Of a stretch of 64,000 bases of DNA, positions 11,293-22,848 are shown one piece after another. The stretch is taken from positions 62,001-126,000 of the forward strand of contig BCIV01000008.1 of NCBI GenBank assembly GCA_001600055.1. Direction: 5' to 3'. The stretch is from Filobasidium wieringae. Its lineage: Eukaryota > Basidiomycota > Tremellomycetes > Filobasidiales > Filobasidiaceae. A program made the translations under genes and the position numbers. Within the stretch, counting starts at the first letter, position 1. Each line of letters starts with the position of its first letter. The notes beneath the pieces are model-generated. The model was not told the DNA's origin and made no database searches. It saw only the letters and a list, made by a program, of their open reading frames with translations.

Positions 11293-11299
11293 CTAACAT

Positions 11300-11410
11300 T
11301 TTGCAATCAAACCGATTGACCCATCAACCGATACTAACAATTTGATTCAACCAATCTGCAGATCTCAACCAAATCCCTAATCTGGTCGAATGCCTGAGCC
11401 ATTACTTGAA
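11300..11410 (-). repeat. Diverged, inverted fragment of the TGTTAC...GTAACA LTR family
   Basis: The reverse complement of this stretch aligns with about 6028-6095: ATTCGACCA, then a GATTTGGTT...ATCTG block, then GGTTGAATCAA and ATCGGTTGA, with scattered mismatches. It is short and old. Its orientation is opposite to the copies at 2359 and 5912. Confidence 0.4.
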
Positions 11411-11447
11411 TGAACGGTTGTCACACATAATGAAAATTGAATACATA

Positions 11448-11480
11448 TACTCGTAGGCGTGTTTTATACGAGGGCGCGCG
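11448..11480 (+). repeat. Tc1/mariner left terminal inverted repeat
   Basis: It starts TACTCGTAGGCGTG and ends AGGGCGCGCG, and pairs with 12746-12778 in inverted orientation with about four or five mismatches. TA precedes it. Confidence 0.85.
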
Positions 11481-11668
11481 CAACATCGAGCTCTCATACA
11501 CATGGATTGATTTTACAAGAACTGATCTCCACAGACCATTTTTTATTCGACAATGACCGCTTTTAGACGACTGGAAAGGTACAATAGAGGGCTATTATGT
11601 CAAATTTTCAGAATCGAGTTATCTCCCCTTGCAATTTTTGGATCTCAGACACTCTTTCTGGCATAGAA

Positions 11669-12633
11669 TCAATGAGGTGGTTGATGAAATCCTGGTCTAT
11701 ATCCCTCCATGCTTCTTGCACTTGTTCCCAGGGTTGTAGCCTTCCTTGGGAGTTGGGAAACCTTCATCTTGAGGTGGTGCCATGCGTTCTCAACGGGATT
11801 TAAGTCGGGAGAGGCAGGGGGATTGGGTGAGGTTGACAATACCCAGTTGCTCCCATGCAGTCCTTGCCTTCTTACAGGTATGGGCAGGTGCCCCATCCTC
11901 CACCACAAGCACATCCCTCCATCTGGCATACTTATGTGCCTTTGCAGCTCGTTTAAGGGGTCCGCTGAGTATCATCCTGATGTATTTGTTGCCATTCAAG
12001 GTTTTGCCTTCACCAAACTCCTCCCCTCTAAAGGTTGTAACTCGTACCAGATCAATCTTCTTGCCATAAGCTATTGCACCCCACACTCAGACCCTTCCTA
12101 GAAGACCTGGAAGTACGCTGAAGGTGTGGTGCAAGGTACTGCTCCCCTGCTCTCCTGATAGTCCACTGCCTTTAGAAATCCTCCCCCAACTCAAGCATCT
12201 ACTCATCAGTGAAGATGATACACCTCCTGTCTTGATCCCTGTTCTCTATCTTCCACTGATGTCTCTTGGCAATGTTCTTGGGCAATATGTAAGGCTTGCG
12301 GCGTCTGATTCTTTTGTGAAAGCCAATTGAATGTGCAATCCTCTTGATTGTATTAGGTGACACGTGATAGAGCCTTGCAAAATAGTCCCGAGGCTTGTCG
12401 GGATGAGCTACTATTTCTCGAGCTAGTTTCCTGTGGTCTTGGGAGTCCAGCTTGGGGGGTGGCCTATTCTTGGGCAAGCTCTCCTGACTGTGATGGATGT
12501 TCTCCCTGTGCAAGGCTCTCCACACAGCCCCCTTGCTTATTCCTAGGCAACTGGCAACGCTACGTTGTGCAACACCAGCTTTGACCATACCAACAATTTG
12601 GCCACATATAGAAGGACTTGATTCCAAAGCCAT
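11669..12633 (-). pseudogene. Tc1/IS630-type transposase, frameshifted
   Basis: It starts at an ATG at 12633. The first part (to about 12199) has a helix-turn-helix (SVASCLGISKGAVWRAL) and a second DNA-binding segment (VSPNTIKRIA), and ends at IIFTDE, the first catalytic Asp. The middle part (12086-11790) has MWGAI and VVEDGAPAHT, the second catalytic Asp. The last part is in another frame (about 11850-11669) and has SPDLNPVENAW, the catalytic Glu of a DD34E enzyme. The first and middle parts are also separated, near 12090-12195. All three acidic residues are present but in different frames, so the copy is a recent pseudogene. Confidence 0.85.
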
Positions 12634-12745
12634 AATTCCTCAGCCATAATCAATTTGAGTTAATATTGAGTGTTTCACATCAATTTGTACATGTTCACAA
12701 AAGCCAAACTCGAGTTCTCAAGTTCACAAATGATGATGACGTGTC

Positions 12746-12778
12746 CGCGCGCCCTTGTATCAAACGTGCCTACGAGTA
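12746..12778 (-). repeat. Tc1/mariner right terminal inverted repeat
   Basis: It begins CGCGCGCCCTTGTATC and ends GCCTACGAGTA, and is the inverted partner of 11448-11480. TA follows. Confidence 0.85.
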
Positions 12779-12780
12779 TA

Positions 12781-13425
12781 ACACTTGTCTTATACCCTTA
12801 GGAGAACCGTAAGCAAAGGACTAGCTACCCACTTATTGACGGAGATTGCTTAATTATGTGAAGACACAGGTTTCTTTTGGGAATACCGTCTTCGTTGTTG
12901 CCAGTCTTAATAAGAAGGTTCTTCAATGTTACCGTGATCAAGCAATCTCTGTTAACAGGTGGGTAACTAATCCTCTGCTTACGGTCCTCCTAAGGCTTAG
13001 AACAAGTATTGGGTATGTATTCAATATGTGTTATCAGTTGGATGACTCTATCTGTTTTGTGTTGTAGCGTCTTAAGCGTGCTGACCGTGCCTCCTAATAT
13101 TTCAAGAGAGTGGCAATCCACTTTACAAAGTGTCTGCTATATATACTAATTGGAGGGCAAATGTTAGGACCACGTTGTTGACGTGTGTCCAAGGGGACTG
13201 GTAACAGGGACTCGTATGTACAATGTATGGCATACACTATGAGGGTGTATAACGGATGGAGAGCTCTACTACAATTATGCTACCTAAGGTTGAGGAACGA
13301 CCTGTAAAATTGTATTGCCCGACGGGCAGTCCTCCCATCCATGACATCTGCGTGATAACAGAGGTCCTAATGACGTGTACATGACCTTGGTATGGAGCCT
13401 ATAACAGCAAGGTGTAGCCTTACTA
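12781..13425. other. Non-coding stretch, possible old transposon remnant
   Basis: No convincing coding frame is present. A TATATATACTAATTGGAGG segment near 13140 followed by TGTTAGGACC resembles LTR promoter and LTR start patterns, but no second copy or inverted end supports this. I see nothing else. Confidence 0.3.
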
Positions 13426-13474
13426 CCTCCTGTCAAAGTCTCGTCAAAGCCCGTCATCTCCCGTCTGCTGTCAT
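13426..13474 (+). repeat. Degenerate 10-bp tandem repeat, left block
   Basis: Units such as CTCCTGTCA, AAGTCTCGTCA, AAGCCCGTCA and TCTCCCGTC run head to tail. The same unit type forms the block at 14011-14089, in the same orientation, so the two blocks bracket the GTTCAA-rich tract between them. Confidence 0.6.
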
Positions 13475-13487
13475 CTAGATTTGGCAG

Positions 13488-14004
13488 AAGTTCAAAAGTA
13501 CAATTGCACTCCTGTTGAACGCGTTCAAAACTGTTTTTTTTTTGTTGAACTTGAACTTGAACTTGAACTCCCTAGGAGTTTAAAAGTTCAAAATTTAAAC
13601 TCCTAGGCGTTCAGGCGTTCAAAAGTTCATTAAACTCTTGAACTTCCAAGATATTCAGCCCCGTCAAGGAAAGCCTCCAGCCAAAAAAACAAATGTTTCT
13701 ATAGCTTTGTATGGTGTCCATATGAGGTCTACTATGCGTAGCAATACATCATCTACCTTGATTGGAGACTAAGAAGGAAAACAAGTAGCAGTTTAAGAGT
13801 TCAAAGGAAGTTCAACCCCTTAAACTCGCCAAAATGGAGTTCAAGTTCAATAAAGTTCAATAAAAAATTCTGGAAAGTGTTAAACTTGAACTCCAGATTG
13901 AACTTCTTGAAATTGAACGCGTTCAAAGTTCAACTCCAATGGTGTTCAAACGTTCAAAAACAGCTGTTCGCTTGTTCACGTTCAAGCGTTCAAGTTAAAC
14001 TTGT
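13488..14004. repeat. GTTCAA/TTGAAC-rich tract
   Basis: The hexamer GTTCAA and its complement TTGAAC recur many times in both orientations, including four head-to-tail copies of TTGAAC at about 13544-13567. GCGTTCAA variants are frequent. The density is far above chance. It may be the subterminal region of a DNA transposon (hAT-like or a non-autonomous derivative) or a decayed satellite. No long open frame is inside. Confidence 0.6.
13571..13607. repeat. Perfect 14-base inverted repeat (hairpin)
   Basis: CCTAGGAGTTTAAA at 13571-13584 is followed, after nine bases, by its exact reverse complement at 13594-13607. It could form a cruciform or RNA hairpin. It lies within the GTTCAA-rich tract. 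Confidence 0.75.
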
Positions 14005-14010
14005 GCCAAT

Positions 14011-14089
14011 TCTACTGTCATCTCCTGTCATCTCCTGTCAAGTCCTGTTATGTCTTGTCAAGTCCCGTCATCTCTTGTCAAGTCCATCA
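14011..14089 (+). repeat. Degenerate 10-bp tandem repeat, right block
   Basis: Seven consecutive 10-base units and a partial eighth: TCTACTGTCA, TCTCCTGTCA twice, AGTCCTGTTA, TGTCTTGTCA, AGTCCCGTCA, TCTCTTGTCA and then AGTCCATCA. TCTC and AGTC openings partly alternate. Confidence 0.75.
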
Positions 14090-14097
14090 AGTCCCTT

Positions 14098-15397
14098 GAC
14101 TAGCCCATTTCTTTACAAATTACAGTAACATAAAATAACCTCCATAGTAAGTCTGGCAACAACAAAGACAGACTTCCTATAAAGGACTCCGCAACCTCAT
14201 AATCCCATAGCTGAATGGTTTATTTGATTTGAATTACCAAGTTCCACAAGTATGTTAAATGTAAACATGGCAAACACCCCACGCTGACAGAACGAACCCA
14301 CGCTAAGAGCCTTTTTTCAGTCAAAAAATGACCTGACTGGACGCACTACACACACCCTAAATTGTACAACTATGTAACCTTAGAAGTACTGAAGACCACC
14401 TTCAAAGAGTCTAATTTGTGTCCTGACACACTGTTTATGTCAAAGCATAAATGTATTAGCGGAGCCATAGATAACGCGCCCTTTTGGACAGCACACTGCC
14501 ACTTTGAGGCAGTGTCCGCGCATCTGTCTAAGTTCCAGGAATATGCCAATATGGAGATATACATATAGCAAGTTCTCTGAGTTCTTACTCGTCCTATCGG
14601 CTTGGACGCGCGCTTCTCACTGAGTCAACATGCTCCTACTCGGGAACTCAACCCGACCGATTGGTTCGATTCCCAGGTAGGGCAATAACATCCTTTTGCC
14701 CTCTCTTTCATACCGTTTATTTTTATCTCGACAAACGAACCGAAACATCGCCTTGAATTTTCAGTTGACCGATTCAATTTTACATGACGATGTCTATTGC
14801 CGAGAAGCATTGTGAGCTTCATCTTGACATCAGCATGGTCTCGCAAGACTCAGATTTTAGAGAAAGCTCTATGCATGGAGAAACATCAGGGCTAGCAAAT
14901 GCAATACATAATGTCGCTATCACTTGTGATTCTAAACCTCATACGATACTGCCGTTTACAAGCGAGCGTCGTTCGAAAGAACCAAAGAGGATACCGGTTA
15001 CACTCGATCTCCAGTTTCGACGGATCCGTGCGGGTGTTGCTTCAGGATTGCATGAATGATCTGCACAGCATCGCTCGCAAGAAGGTGGTCCGTCGATCTG
15101 TTATTGAAAAATAGATGAAGAACGACTTGATGTGAGATATGAATACAGTCGACGATACGGATTGATTTTCGTAGATGCTCGAGGCATAATTTAGTTATCA
15201 AGTTAGAAGACTTTCCGCAGCTCGATGACGTGTCATACACGGAAAGCTTCGTCATCTCTCCGATCTGGATTGAAGAGACCGGTTGATATGCGGCCTGGAT
15301 GCATTGGATGCAAGTAGTAGTCATAACGTATTGTACAGGTTGGGGATACAAAAAAAAACTCTCCCGCAGCCTATTACACACGAACCAGCCTGTAATA
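14098..15397. other. Intergenic region between the transposon island and CSN1
   Basis: No gene is recognised. The right part should hold the CSN1 promoter. A GGTTCGATTCC at about 14661-14671 looks like a tRNA T-arm, but no acceptor stem fits. A 127-codon minus-strand frame at 14998-15381 has no recognisable feature. Confidence 0.4.
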
Positions 15398-17296
15398 ATG
15401 TTTGACGTCGATGTTTATGCTTCGGAATATAGCGGTATGTCGTTGCATGTTGGGGAGATTGAAGAGGTTAGCTCATTCGAATACGGGCACAGGTCGGACT
15501 GCCATCACTCGCCTGGTAGCTGTGTCCCGATGGGCCAGCTCGGATAGCACTCGCTTCAAGGCTGCTGTACTGGCTTTGGCGAAGGTGAAGAAGGAGACAT
15601 CGGATGTCGAGTCATATCGCTCTATATTCGAGGACGTCAAGGCCGTCGATAATCACGACAGAAGTGCCGTGATGATCGAGATGACAAATCACAGTAGTGA
15701 CAACAAAGAGATAGAGAGAGAGATCAATGGCCAGCTCGATGACGATTGGATCGATGCGAGCTCCACGCATGTACGGAAAGAAAACGAGAAGCTGGAGGCA
15801 GAAATGCGGAATTACACCGTTAATCTGATCAAAGAGAGTATCAGGGTGAGTGACGGAGTCATGACAAGATGCTTTCCACCAGCGATAGCTAACATCTAGT
15901 TGAATGTCTAGTTGAGCTACCATGCTCAAGCTGATCATACACGATCATACGGCGACATGGACGCTGCGCTCAAAGCGTATGGGAAGACTCGTGACTACAA
16001 CTCCAGTCCACAACACGAGCTGGATACGACCTTTGGGATCCTTGAAGTGAGTTACGCAGCAGTGTTGGTTATCCTGTTTGCTGACGAGCCTTTTCAACAG
16101 GTTGCACTCGATATGCGAGCCTTTAGCCAAATAATGCCAGCTGTGATCAAGGCAGAGTACGCTATGAACCGCCTGGCTACAAGTTCGGGCTCCTTGGCTG
16201 CCGGAGGTGTCAAGGTAACAAGCTCTTCAGTTAATGGAGTTGTGATGACTGGTGCTCAAGCGAGGGAACGAGATCGAAGAATGGCGGAGATCGACAACAT
16301 CGGAGCCAGGAACGCGACCAAACTGAGAATCAGCAAGGGTATTGCTTTCATGAACCAAGGACCGACCCAATGGCTCGCAGCAGCTCATGAATTTACCGGT
16401 ATCTTGGGCAAGTTGGAAGAGTGGGAGGGCAAAGTACGGTTGTCAACTCAGCAGATATCTTGTGGAATTGAGCTGAGGTAGCGCTTTTCACAGGTGGTCT
16501 CGTCATCGGATGTGGCCCTTTACGCGACTCTAACAAGTCTCGCTACCCTCGATCGGAAGGGAGTGAGGAGCATGCTAGTCGACAATCCTCATATCCGCCA
16601 GTTCATGGATTACGGTTCAACAGCTTATACCAAGGAACTGGTTCATAGCTACTTGCATGCTCGATACAAAGATGTCTCGAGAATCTTAAGGGAAAACAGA
16701 GTGAGTCGCTAACTAAAAATGCTGATAAGACATAAAAGTAGTAACTCAATGCTTATGCAGGAGCGTCATCTGGTGGATCCTTTCTTACGACCCAACGTAA
16801 CCTTACTAGAAGATGCGATATGGCAAAACTCTCTGGTTCAATACCTTCAGCCATTCGCAAATGCTGAATTCTCCCGTATGGCAGAAGCCTTCGGTATAGA
16901 GGATCCCGAAGCAAAGGCTGATATCATCGCAAAGGTCGGTGAACTGGTCAATCGGGAACGGTTGCAAGCGAAGTTGGATATGGTAGCAGAGGTAAGAATA
17001 TATGTTCCGCACTGCCTGGTTCCATCATGGATCTAATTGCGCATCAGGTCGTTCATATGCCTGAACGGGGAAGTCGACAGCGCCTGTTTCGAGACGCCAT
17101 CCAGAACGGTTCGAACCTGCACAATACAACTCGGAAATCTTCGTTGCGAATGCAATTGTAAGCGCGTCGCTGGCATGTGTCGTTCCCTCCATGACACTCA
17201 TGCTTCTTCTTCCTCAATCACAGAGCTGAAATACAATCCACAACTGAATCTGCTAGAGGTCAAACCAAGAGAAAGACCAACAAGAAGCGTCAGTAG
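15398..17296 (+). CDS. CSN1: COP9 signalosome subunit 1 (PCI domain)
   Basis: CSN1 is a scaffold subunit of the COP9 signalosome, which removes NEDD8 from cullin ubiquitin ligases. Eight exons can be read: 15398-15434, 15493-15845, 15912-16046, 16101-16433, 16494-16700, 16761-16991, 17048-17157 and 17224-17296. The start is chosen because the first exon gives MFDVDVYASEYS, which joins in frame to GRTAITRL, the typical N-terminal CSN1/Rpn7 block. Diagnostic parts are the LDDDWIDASS...NYTVNLIKESIR segment, the helical repeat GDMDAALKAYGKTRDY and a PCI domain with RSMLVDNP, GIEDPEAKADI and the last strand near LDMVAE. A Gly/Ser insertion after AMNRLATS is unusual. The C-terminus depends on the last splice and could end at 17309 in another frame. 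It is convergent with NOP53. Confidence 0.88.
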
Positions 17297-17407
17297 GCCA
17301 AGCTCTTGACTTCATAGCGCGGCTGGACCATCTACTGTTCCGAAAAGTGATATATCACAGCACTACATGTACATACGGAATCCTTGATACCCAACATATA
17401 CACCAGC

Positions 17408-19120
17408 TTATTCGAACCGCTTCCACGCATGCTTCTCGTATTCTTTCGTCCTGAGAACGTTACGCTTAGCCCTATTTTGATATTGATTTGAAGTGTTAGT
17501 ACGCTGACCCTTATAGAGTGAGAGGGGATACATACAGCTGTCTAACACGGGGCTCAACAAGGGAGCGGCTTTGCATCGCCCGAAATCGGTCCCGGAAAAG
17601 ATTACCTTCGGGCTGTATGGAAGCACAAAGTCGGTGAAAGGTCGATAGAGCAATTCAGAGGAGCGACGCACTTTGACTTCTCGCATGTTTTCACTGAGAT
17701 CCTCTTCAAGCTGCACATCGACACTACCAGCCAGAACGCGATGCTTTCCTACCTTTTGACCAGCCTGAAGACCTCTCAATAGCTTGGCCTTCTTGGCCTG
17801 ACGATGGGCTGCTTCAAGCTCTTTACGCTGTGACAGCGTTGAGTCGATGGATTCCTGAATAGCAGGCAAGGAGGCCATGGGTTTCCTTTGCGCTTTGATT
17901 AAGGAGGCTTGGGCAGCTAGCCGACGCTGTTGTGGGAAGGGATAACTGGTCAATCAATCGACCCTCTAAAGATCCGCGAGCATGTCTACATACCTCCTCC
18001 GCTTGACGTTTGGCCTTATTTCGGTCAGCCTGGGTTTTTCGCTTCATCGCTTTTGGAGCTGATGGCGATTCCAGTTCAACATCCTCAATCTCGGTTTCCA
18101 TCTCGTCTATCAGTGCCTGAGAATCACCAGCCGCAATCGTCATTCCACCCGGAGTATCAAATCCAGCTTTTAGGTTTTCCCGCCTGTTCTCTATGATCTT
18201 CTTGTATCGTTCTACCTTCGCCTCGGCTTCTGCTTCGCGCTTTAGCCTTGCCTCCTCTTCATGAACAGCAGCATCGATCAGTGCCTGGTGCGATTCGAGT
18301 TGAGGGTTGTAGGAAGTGCCTGCATCTGGAATTGGAACAGCATCCGTTTGAGAAGTAAGGCTCTGTAGTTGACGCTGTAGCTGTATCGAACTTGGTACGT
18401 TGGGGAGACGGGCTGTCTCAACTACTTCTGTCCAAGAACCCTTCACTCTCGCTAATCGTTCTAGCTCCGTCTGACGTTCGGTCCAAACATCACGGAGAGG
18501 GTCGTCTTTCAGTTTTGAAACGACAGCGGAACCGAGACCGGAACCGTCCAATCCGACCTGACCTTTGCGAGCAATTCTGCGTAGCCGTTCTTTATCCGCC
18601 GACGATATTTTGGCTTTACTTTGAAGGACGCTGGGCGCAATGGGTTTTGATGTCAAAGCGGGAACAGCCGACCGCTTCGAGAGGATCTCAAGCGATCTCA
18701 GCGTCCGAGGTTTCTTGACACGCTTGGCAACTGTTCAGCAAAGGTTTCAGGTTTGATAAATACCGTCGTTTTCCTCTCATGATTCTGCTTACTATGCTCA
18801 TCACCGGTGGTGTCTATTGTAAATAAATCTCGGTCCAAACGAGATACGGAATTACTTCTGCATCGAGAATATATGGACAGATATATCAGGAGATGTATAT
18901 ACAAAACGATTTACACATGCACATACCCTCCAGCTCTCTCTTGGACTCTAGCCTCCTCCATAGCAAGTTCCTCGGGTTGTACATCGATATTCTTCCTCCA
19001 TGACTTTTTGCCTTTTCGCGTCGCTTGTTTATACTGTGCAGGTGCTCCTACTAGGCTCGATTTCACTGCAGGTTTGGTCGCAGTCTTCCCTTTAAAGATC
19101 TTTGATGAAGCTGACGACAT
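17408..19120 (-). CDS. NOP53: Nop53-like 60S ribosome biogenesis factor
   Basis: Nop53 is a nucleolar factor for late 60S maturation that recruits the Mtr4/exosome to trim 7S pre-rRNA. Exons on the minus strand: 19120-18927, 18857-18793, 18730-17994, 17926 to about 17535, and a last piece ending at 17408. Diagnostic blocks are KKSWRKNID, the joined DLFTIDTTGDEH-IAKRVKKPRTLRS, then LEILSKRSAVPA, YNPQLESHQALI, the basic KRKTQADRNKAKRQ, GKHRVLAGSVDVQL, and the end EYEKHAWKRFE. The upstream part resembles the Mtr4-binding region, but I did not verify an arch-interaction motif. The last intron (about 17535-17471) has an unclear donor; a GTTGAG donor gives the best frame. The protein is highly charged throughout. 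Confidence 0.85.
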
Positions 19121-19472
19121 GCTTATAGGTATGGTGAGAGACTCTTACGGCTGGATCCTAATTGCAGATGGACCAGTTGAACTTTATACACAGCTGCGGG
19201 ATCCTCGTACTGAAATATGTGCCAGATAGCGGCCGTCACGTGATCCTTATCAAGCGGTGAGAGCTCGCCATACTCTCGCACAGATCACCGCTCGTCGCCC
19301 TATTCTTACGTAGTAGTATGCCAACCGCTAGGTTCGATACTCCTAGCCTTCAAGTGCAACATCTTCTACGACTTCTTAGAAACTCGTCGAGCTATAGTCA
19401 TGCCGGGGAGCTCGGCCTTGGCCTTCCTGTAAAGAACATCTCGACTCACATCTGTATCGGGTCACATTCACG
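19121..19472. promoter_or_regulatory. Divergent promoter region NOP53/APL5
   Basis: 352 bases separate the two start codons. No obvious TATA box is seen. It must carry both promoters. Confidence 0.4.
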
Positions 19473-22400
19473 ATGTGGGAGCGCACCCTTCAAGATCTCA
19501 TCCGAGGTCTGAGGGCGCACAAGAACTCTTCCAAGGCCGAGTTGGATTCCTTCTTAGATGAAGCGATCAGAGAGATAAAGCTCGAGCTGAAAGGCAAGGA
19601 CATGGAATTGAAAGCAGCAGGTGTCGTCAAGCTATGCTATGTATGTTTGAGTCATACTATTCATCGATAGAGGATGCTCGATATTGATTTAACGTACCCC
19701 AGCTTATGATGCTCCATCCAATTGCTGCTCCTCCATCCTTCGCCTTTCATGTGGTCGAGGTAATGAGTAGCCAACGCTATCATCTCAAGCGTCAGTCATG
19801 CTAGTCTTACATTAGAGGGACTCGAAGCTAAACAGCATATCGTAATCCTTGTCAATGTAGAGCTAGGTTATGTCGCAGCCCCATTGGCGTTCTCTCTAGA
19901 TACCGAAGAAGTTGTCTTGACTGTAAACGGAATTCGCAAGGTGAACGATTCAGGCGGTCGTCTATACCGCTCAGACTTTCTGACGGCATACTTCCCTCTG
20001 CAATGATCAGGATTTGATGGCCAGTCACCCTCATCTGCCTCCCCTGGCTCTTATGGGCCTGTCTGATATAATGACCCCAGCTTTAGCAAGAGACGTATAC
20101 GCTGATGTGGCTAGCCTGACAACACACAGTAAGGCGCATGTGAGTTTTCAAGCTGATTACAATCTTTCCTCCCACGTCCATCTTTTTCTAATCTCTGCTT
20201 TCGCCAACAGGTTCGTAAAAGAGCAGTGCTAGCGATGTTTCGAGTATTTGAGCGATATCCGGACGCTATGAGGGTAGGATTCGTGCGTCTCCGAGATCGG
20301 TTAGAGGATGATGATCCAGGTAAGCTGCTCGGCATTGCCAGAGTCGAAACTACACCCATCGCAGTCGGTTTTAGGGGTCGTATCTGCTACGGTCAATGTC
20401 ATTACCGAATTATCTAGAAAATCTAATCCGCAGAACTTCCTGCCTCTTGCTCCGGTCTTGTTTGAACTGCTCACCACAAGCAGCAATAATTGGATGTTAA
20501 TCAAAATTATCAAGCTGGTAAGAATTAAGTTCAAAGTATGTCCTTATGAGGCTAACGTCTATTTGAGTAGTTTGCTACTCTGACGTCAATAGAACCCCGT
20601 CTAGTCAGGAAGCTCCTGCCACCTATCACCAATCTGATCTCGACGACGCCTGCCATATCGCTTCTTTACGAATGCGTGCGAACCTGCATCATTGGAGGCA
20701 TGCTTGCTGGACAGACTGAAGCAGCCGACGCATTGGCAAGAGTCTGTTTAGAGAAGCTAAGTGCCTTTCTAGGCGATGAGGACCAGAATCGTATGTTCAT
20801 TATTGCCAGATCTGATCCGCACTAAGTGTTTTTTCCTGTCAACCCGCAGTGAAATACATCGCTCTGTTGGCCATGGTGAAGATCGTCCCCACGCACCAGC
20901 ATTTAATGGCTGACTACCAGGAAGAAATACTGCAGAGTTTGGACGACGAGGATATCAGTATTCGCATGCGAGCACTCGAGTTGACGTCGAACATGGTAAG
21001 CCCGTGACCCGTCTGTCTTGTCTTGCTATATTCACTGAGCCGCGCTCTCAATCGCAGGTAACACGGCATAATATCAGGGATGTTGTGACGCAGTTGATGT
21101 CTTACCTTGTACCTGGTGGGAGCGACCTGGTCGAGCATGGCGATGCAGCCAAATCCCTTGTTTCAGCAATCAAGGGAGAGTCATCTGCGCGGGCCGTCTC
21201 CATCGCTTCTTTGACTCCGGCATATCGCCTAGAGCTGGTGCATCGCATTCTTAGCATGACTTCGCACGACGCATACGTCCACATCACTGACTTCGAGTGG
21301 TACTTCTCGGTGCTAGTGGATCTCGCCTATGTTGCGGAGGTTCCTGTTGGTATAGAAATCCGCAACTCTATGCTTGACGTCGCCGCTCGTGTCGAAGAAT
21401 TGCGATCGTATGCCGTCGATCTGTGTCGTAAACTATTACGGGACGGAGGCTTCGTTGAACCTCCGAAAAGCGATTCCAGATGTTCTGAAGTGATCTATGC
21501 CGCTGCCTGGATCTGTGGGGAGTATAGCAAGTGAGTCAAGCTGGCTGAGAAGACCCGATGTACTCCGAGGCTCATGATTGCCGACTAGTATTGACAATTC
21601 TTTGGTGGTAATCGATGAGCTTCTTCACGGCGTTGAGCAGGGACACTCGTCAATGACGACCGCTGTTCTGCTCACCGCTGCTACAAAGGTGTTTGGTAGA
21701 TGGATCGCCGATGCAGCTTCGAATTGGGCCCATCAGTCATATTCAAGGGGGCTGCGCCTAATCGATCGGTTTTTGAGCAGTCTTGACCCGTTGACAAGAT
21801 CGTCAGAGCTTGTAGTCTCCCAACGAGTGAGTCATCTGCCTGATTTGTCGTGACTCATTACGGCGATATTTATCGTTTTTCACACAACACATAAGGCCTC
21901 GAATTTCATACACATCTTCACCTTGATTCGAAACGATCTTGAGCAAAACCATTCATCAGAGAACAGAAAGGAAGACAAAGAGGACATGAACGTTTCTGTG
22001 GAAAGGGTCATAGATGTCCAGCCGGATTATCCGAAGTCGGCATACCTGCTCTTGCCGTTATTTGCTGCTTATGAACTCAACCCGGTCGAGTACAAGGCGC
22101 AAGAGCGAGTAGAGGTACCGGACAGCCTAGATCTTTCCAAACCCTTCGTAGATCCCGAAACTCTGCCTATGTTGACTGCACACCCTGTATCCGAGGATGA
22201 AAAGGAGCTTGAACCTACTTTTGGGATGAGCCATAACATGGAGGACTTACAGAGAGCGTTGAAGAAGGAAGCAATCGCGGCCAAAAGGGCAAAAAAGCAG
22301 GTAACTAATGCGAATGGTAAAGAAGCGAAAGAGGAGAGAGCAGCTGTAAGTCCTTTTGCATGTCCTACGCAGATCCGTTTGCTGAATTGAATTCTCGTAA

Positions 22401-22774
22401 AGCGACGCGCCGCGAAACATCGAGGATTAGACCCCCTCAAGTCTGAAAGCTCAGCGATCGACGTGGATGATATTCCCATCGTGAAGCTGGACTTATCATC
22501 CCCTGGCGAACTTTCGCCGTCGTTACGATCGTCTCATTTACGAGAGCAGGATCGGATACCAACGCAAACGCCTGGTGACACTTTTCTTGAAGGAGGTGAA
22601 TCGACGCGTGAGGGGGGGATACTGGGTATCGACTCTCAAGAGCGGGATCTGCCAGGGATCTCCAGCCAATACTCAACCAAAGCTACTGGACAGCCTGAAC
22701 CGGAGGTAGAGGTGCAAGTCGTTACCAAGAAAAAGAAGAAGAAACAGCGTAGTACAAAACCTGCTACCGGGTAG
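19473..22774 (+). CDS. APL5: AP-3 adaptor complex subunit delta
   Basis: This is the large delta subunit of AP-3, which sorts cargo from Golgi/endosome to vacuole. The N-terminal adaptin domain begins MWERTLQDLIRGLRAHK, then LKGKDMELKAAGVVKL, an HVVEVMSSQRYHLK-like block, LGYVAAPLAFSLDTEEV and FLPLAPVLFELL. A long helical solenoid (LTSIEPRLVRKLLPPI, KYIALLAMVKI, DDEDISIRMRALEL) and the EVIYAAAWICGEYS segment follow. About a dozen short introns interrupt the gene. After the trunk comes an acidic hinge with EKELEPTFG and a Lys-rich end (TKKKKKKQR), common in delta subunits; no ear domain is seen. Start and stop (TAG, 22772-22774) fit the frames. It ends 74 bases from the SAP18-like stop. Confidence 0.9.
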
Positions 22775-22848
22775 TTGCCAAAGCGGAATATATGTAGCGT
22801 AGCATGAGAGTACAGTGATACCAAAGATGGACTGAGATCGCAAATTTC

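Larger units (their letters stand above)
11448..12778 (-). mobile_element. Tc1/mariner-type DNA transposon
   Basis: The element is 1331 bases, flanked by TA at 11446-11447 and 12779-12780, the target duplication of this superfamily. Both ends carry about 33-base inverted repeats starting TACTCGTAGGC and reaching GGGCGCGCG, with a few mismatches. The interior codes on the minus strand for a DDE transposase with a frameshift. The ends look good enough to be mobilised in trans, but the encoded enzyme is broken. Confidence 0.9.

Noticed and set aside
14011..14089. 10-bp repeat block as a CRISPR-like array
   Set aside because: Units are contiguous with no spacers and the genome is fungal.
14600..14690. 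tRNA gene suggested by GGTTCGATTCC
   Set aside because: Two of five T-stem pairs mismatch and no upstream segment pairs with GTAGGGC to make an acceptor stem.
14998..15381. 127-codon minus-strand frame as a gene
   Set aside because: No recognisable domain, overlaps the CSN1 promoter, and length is within chance expectation.
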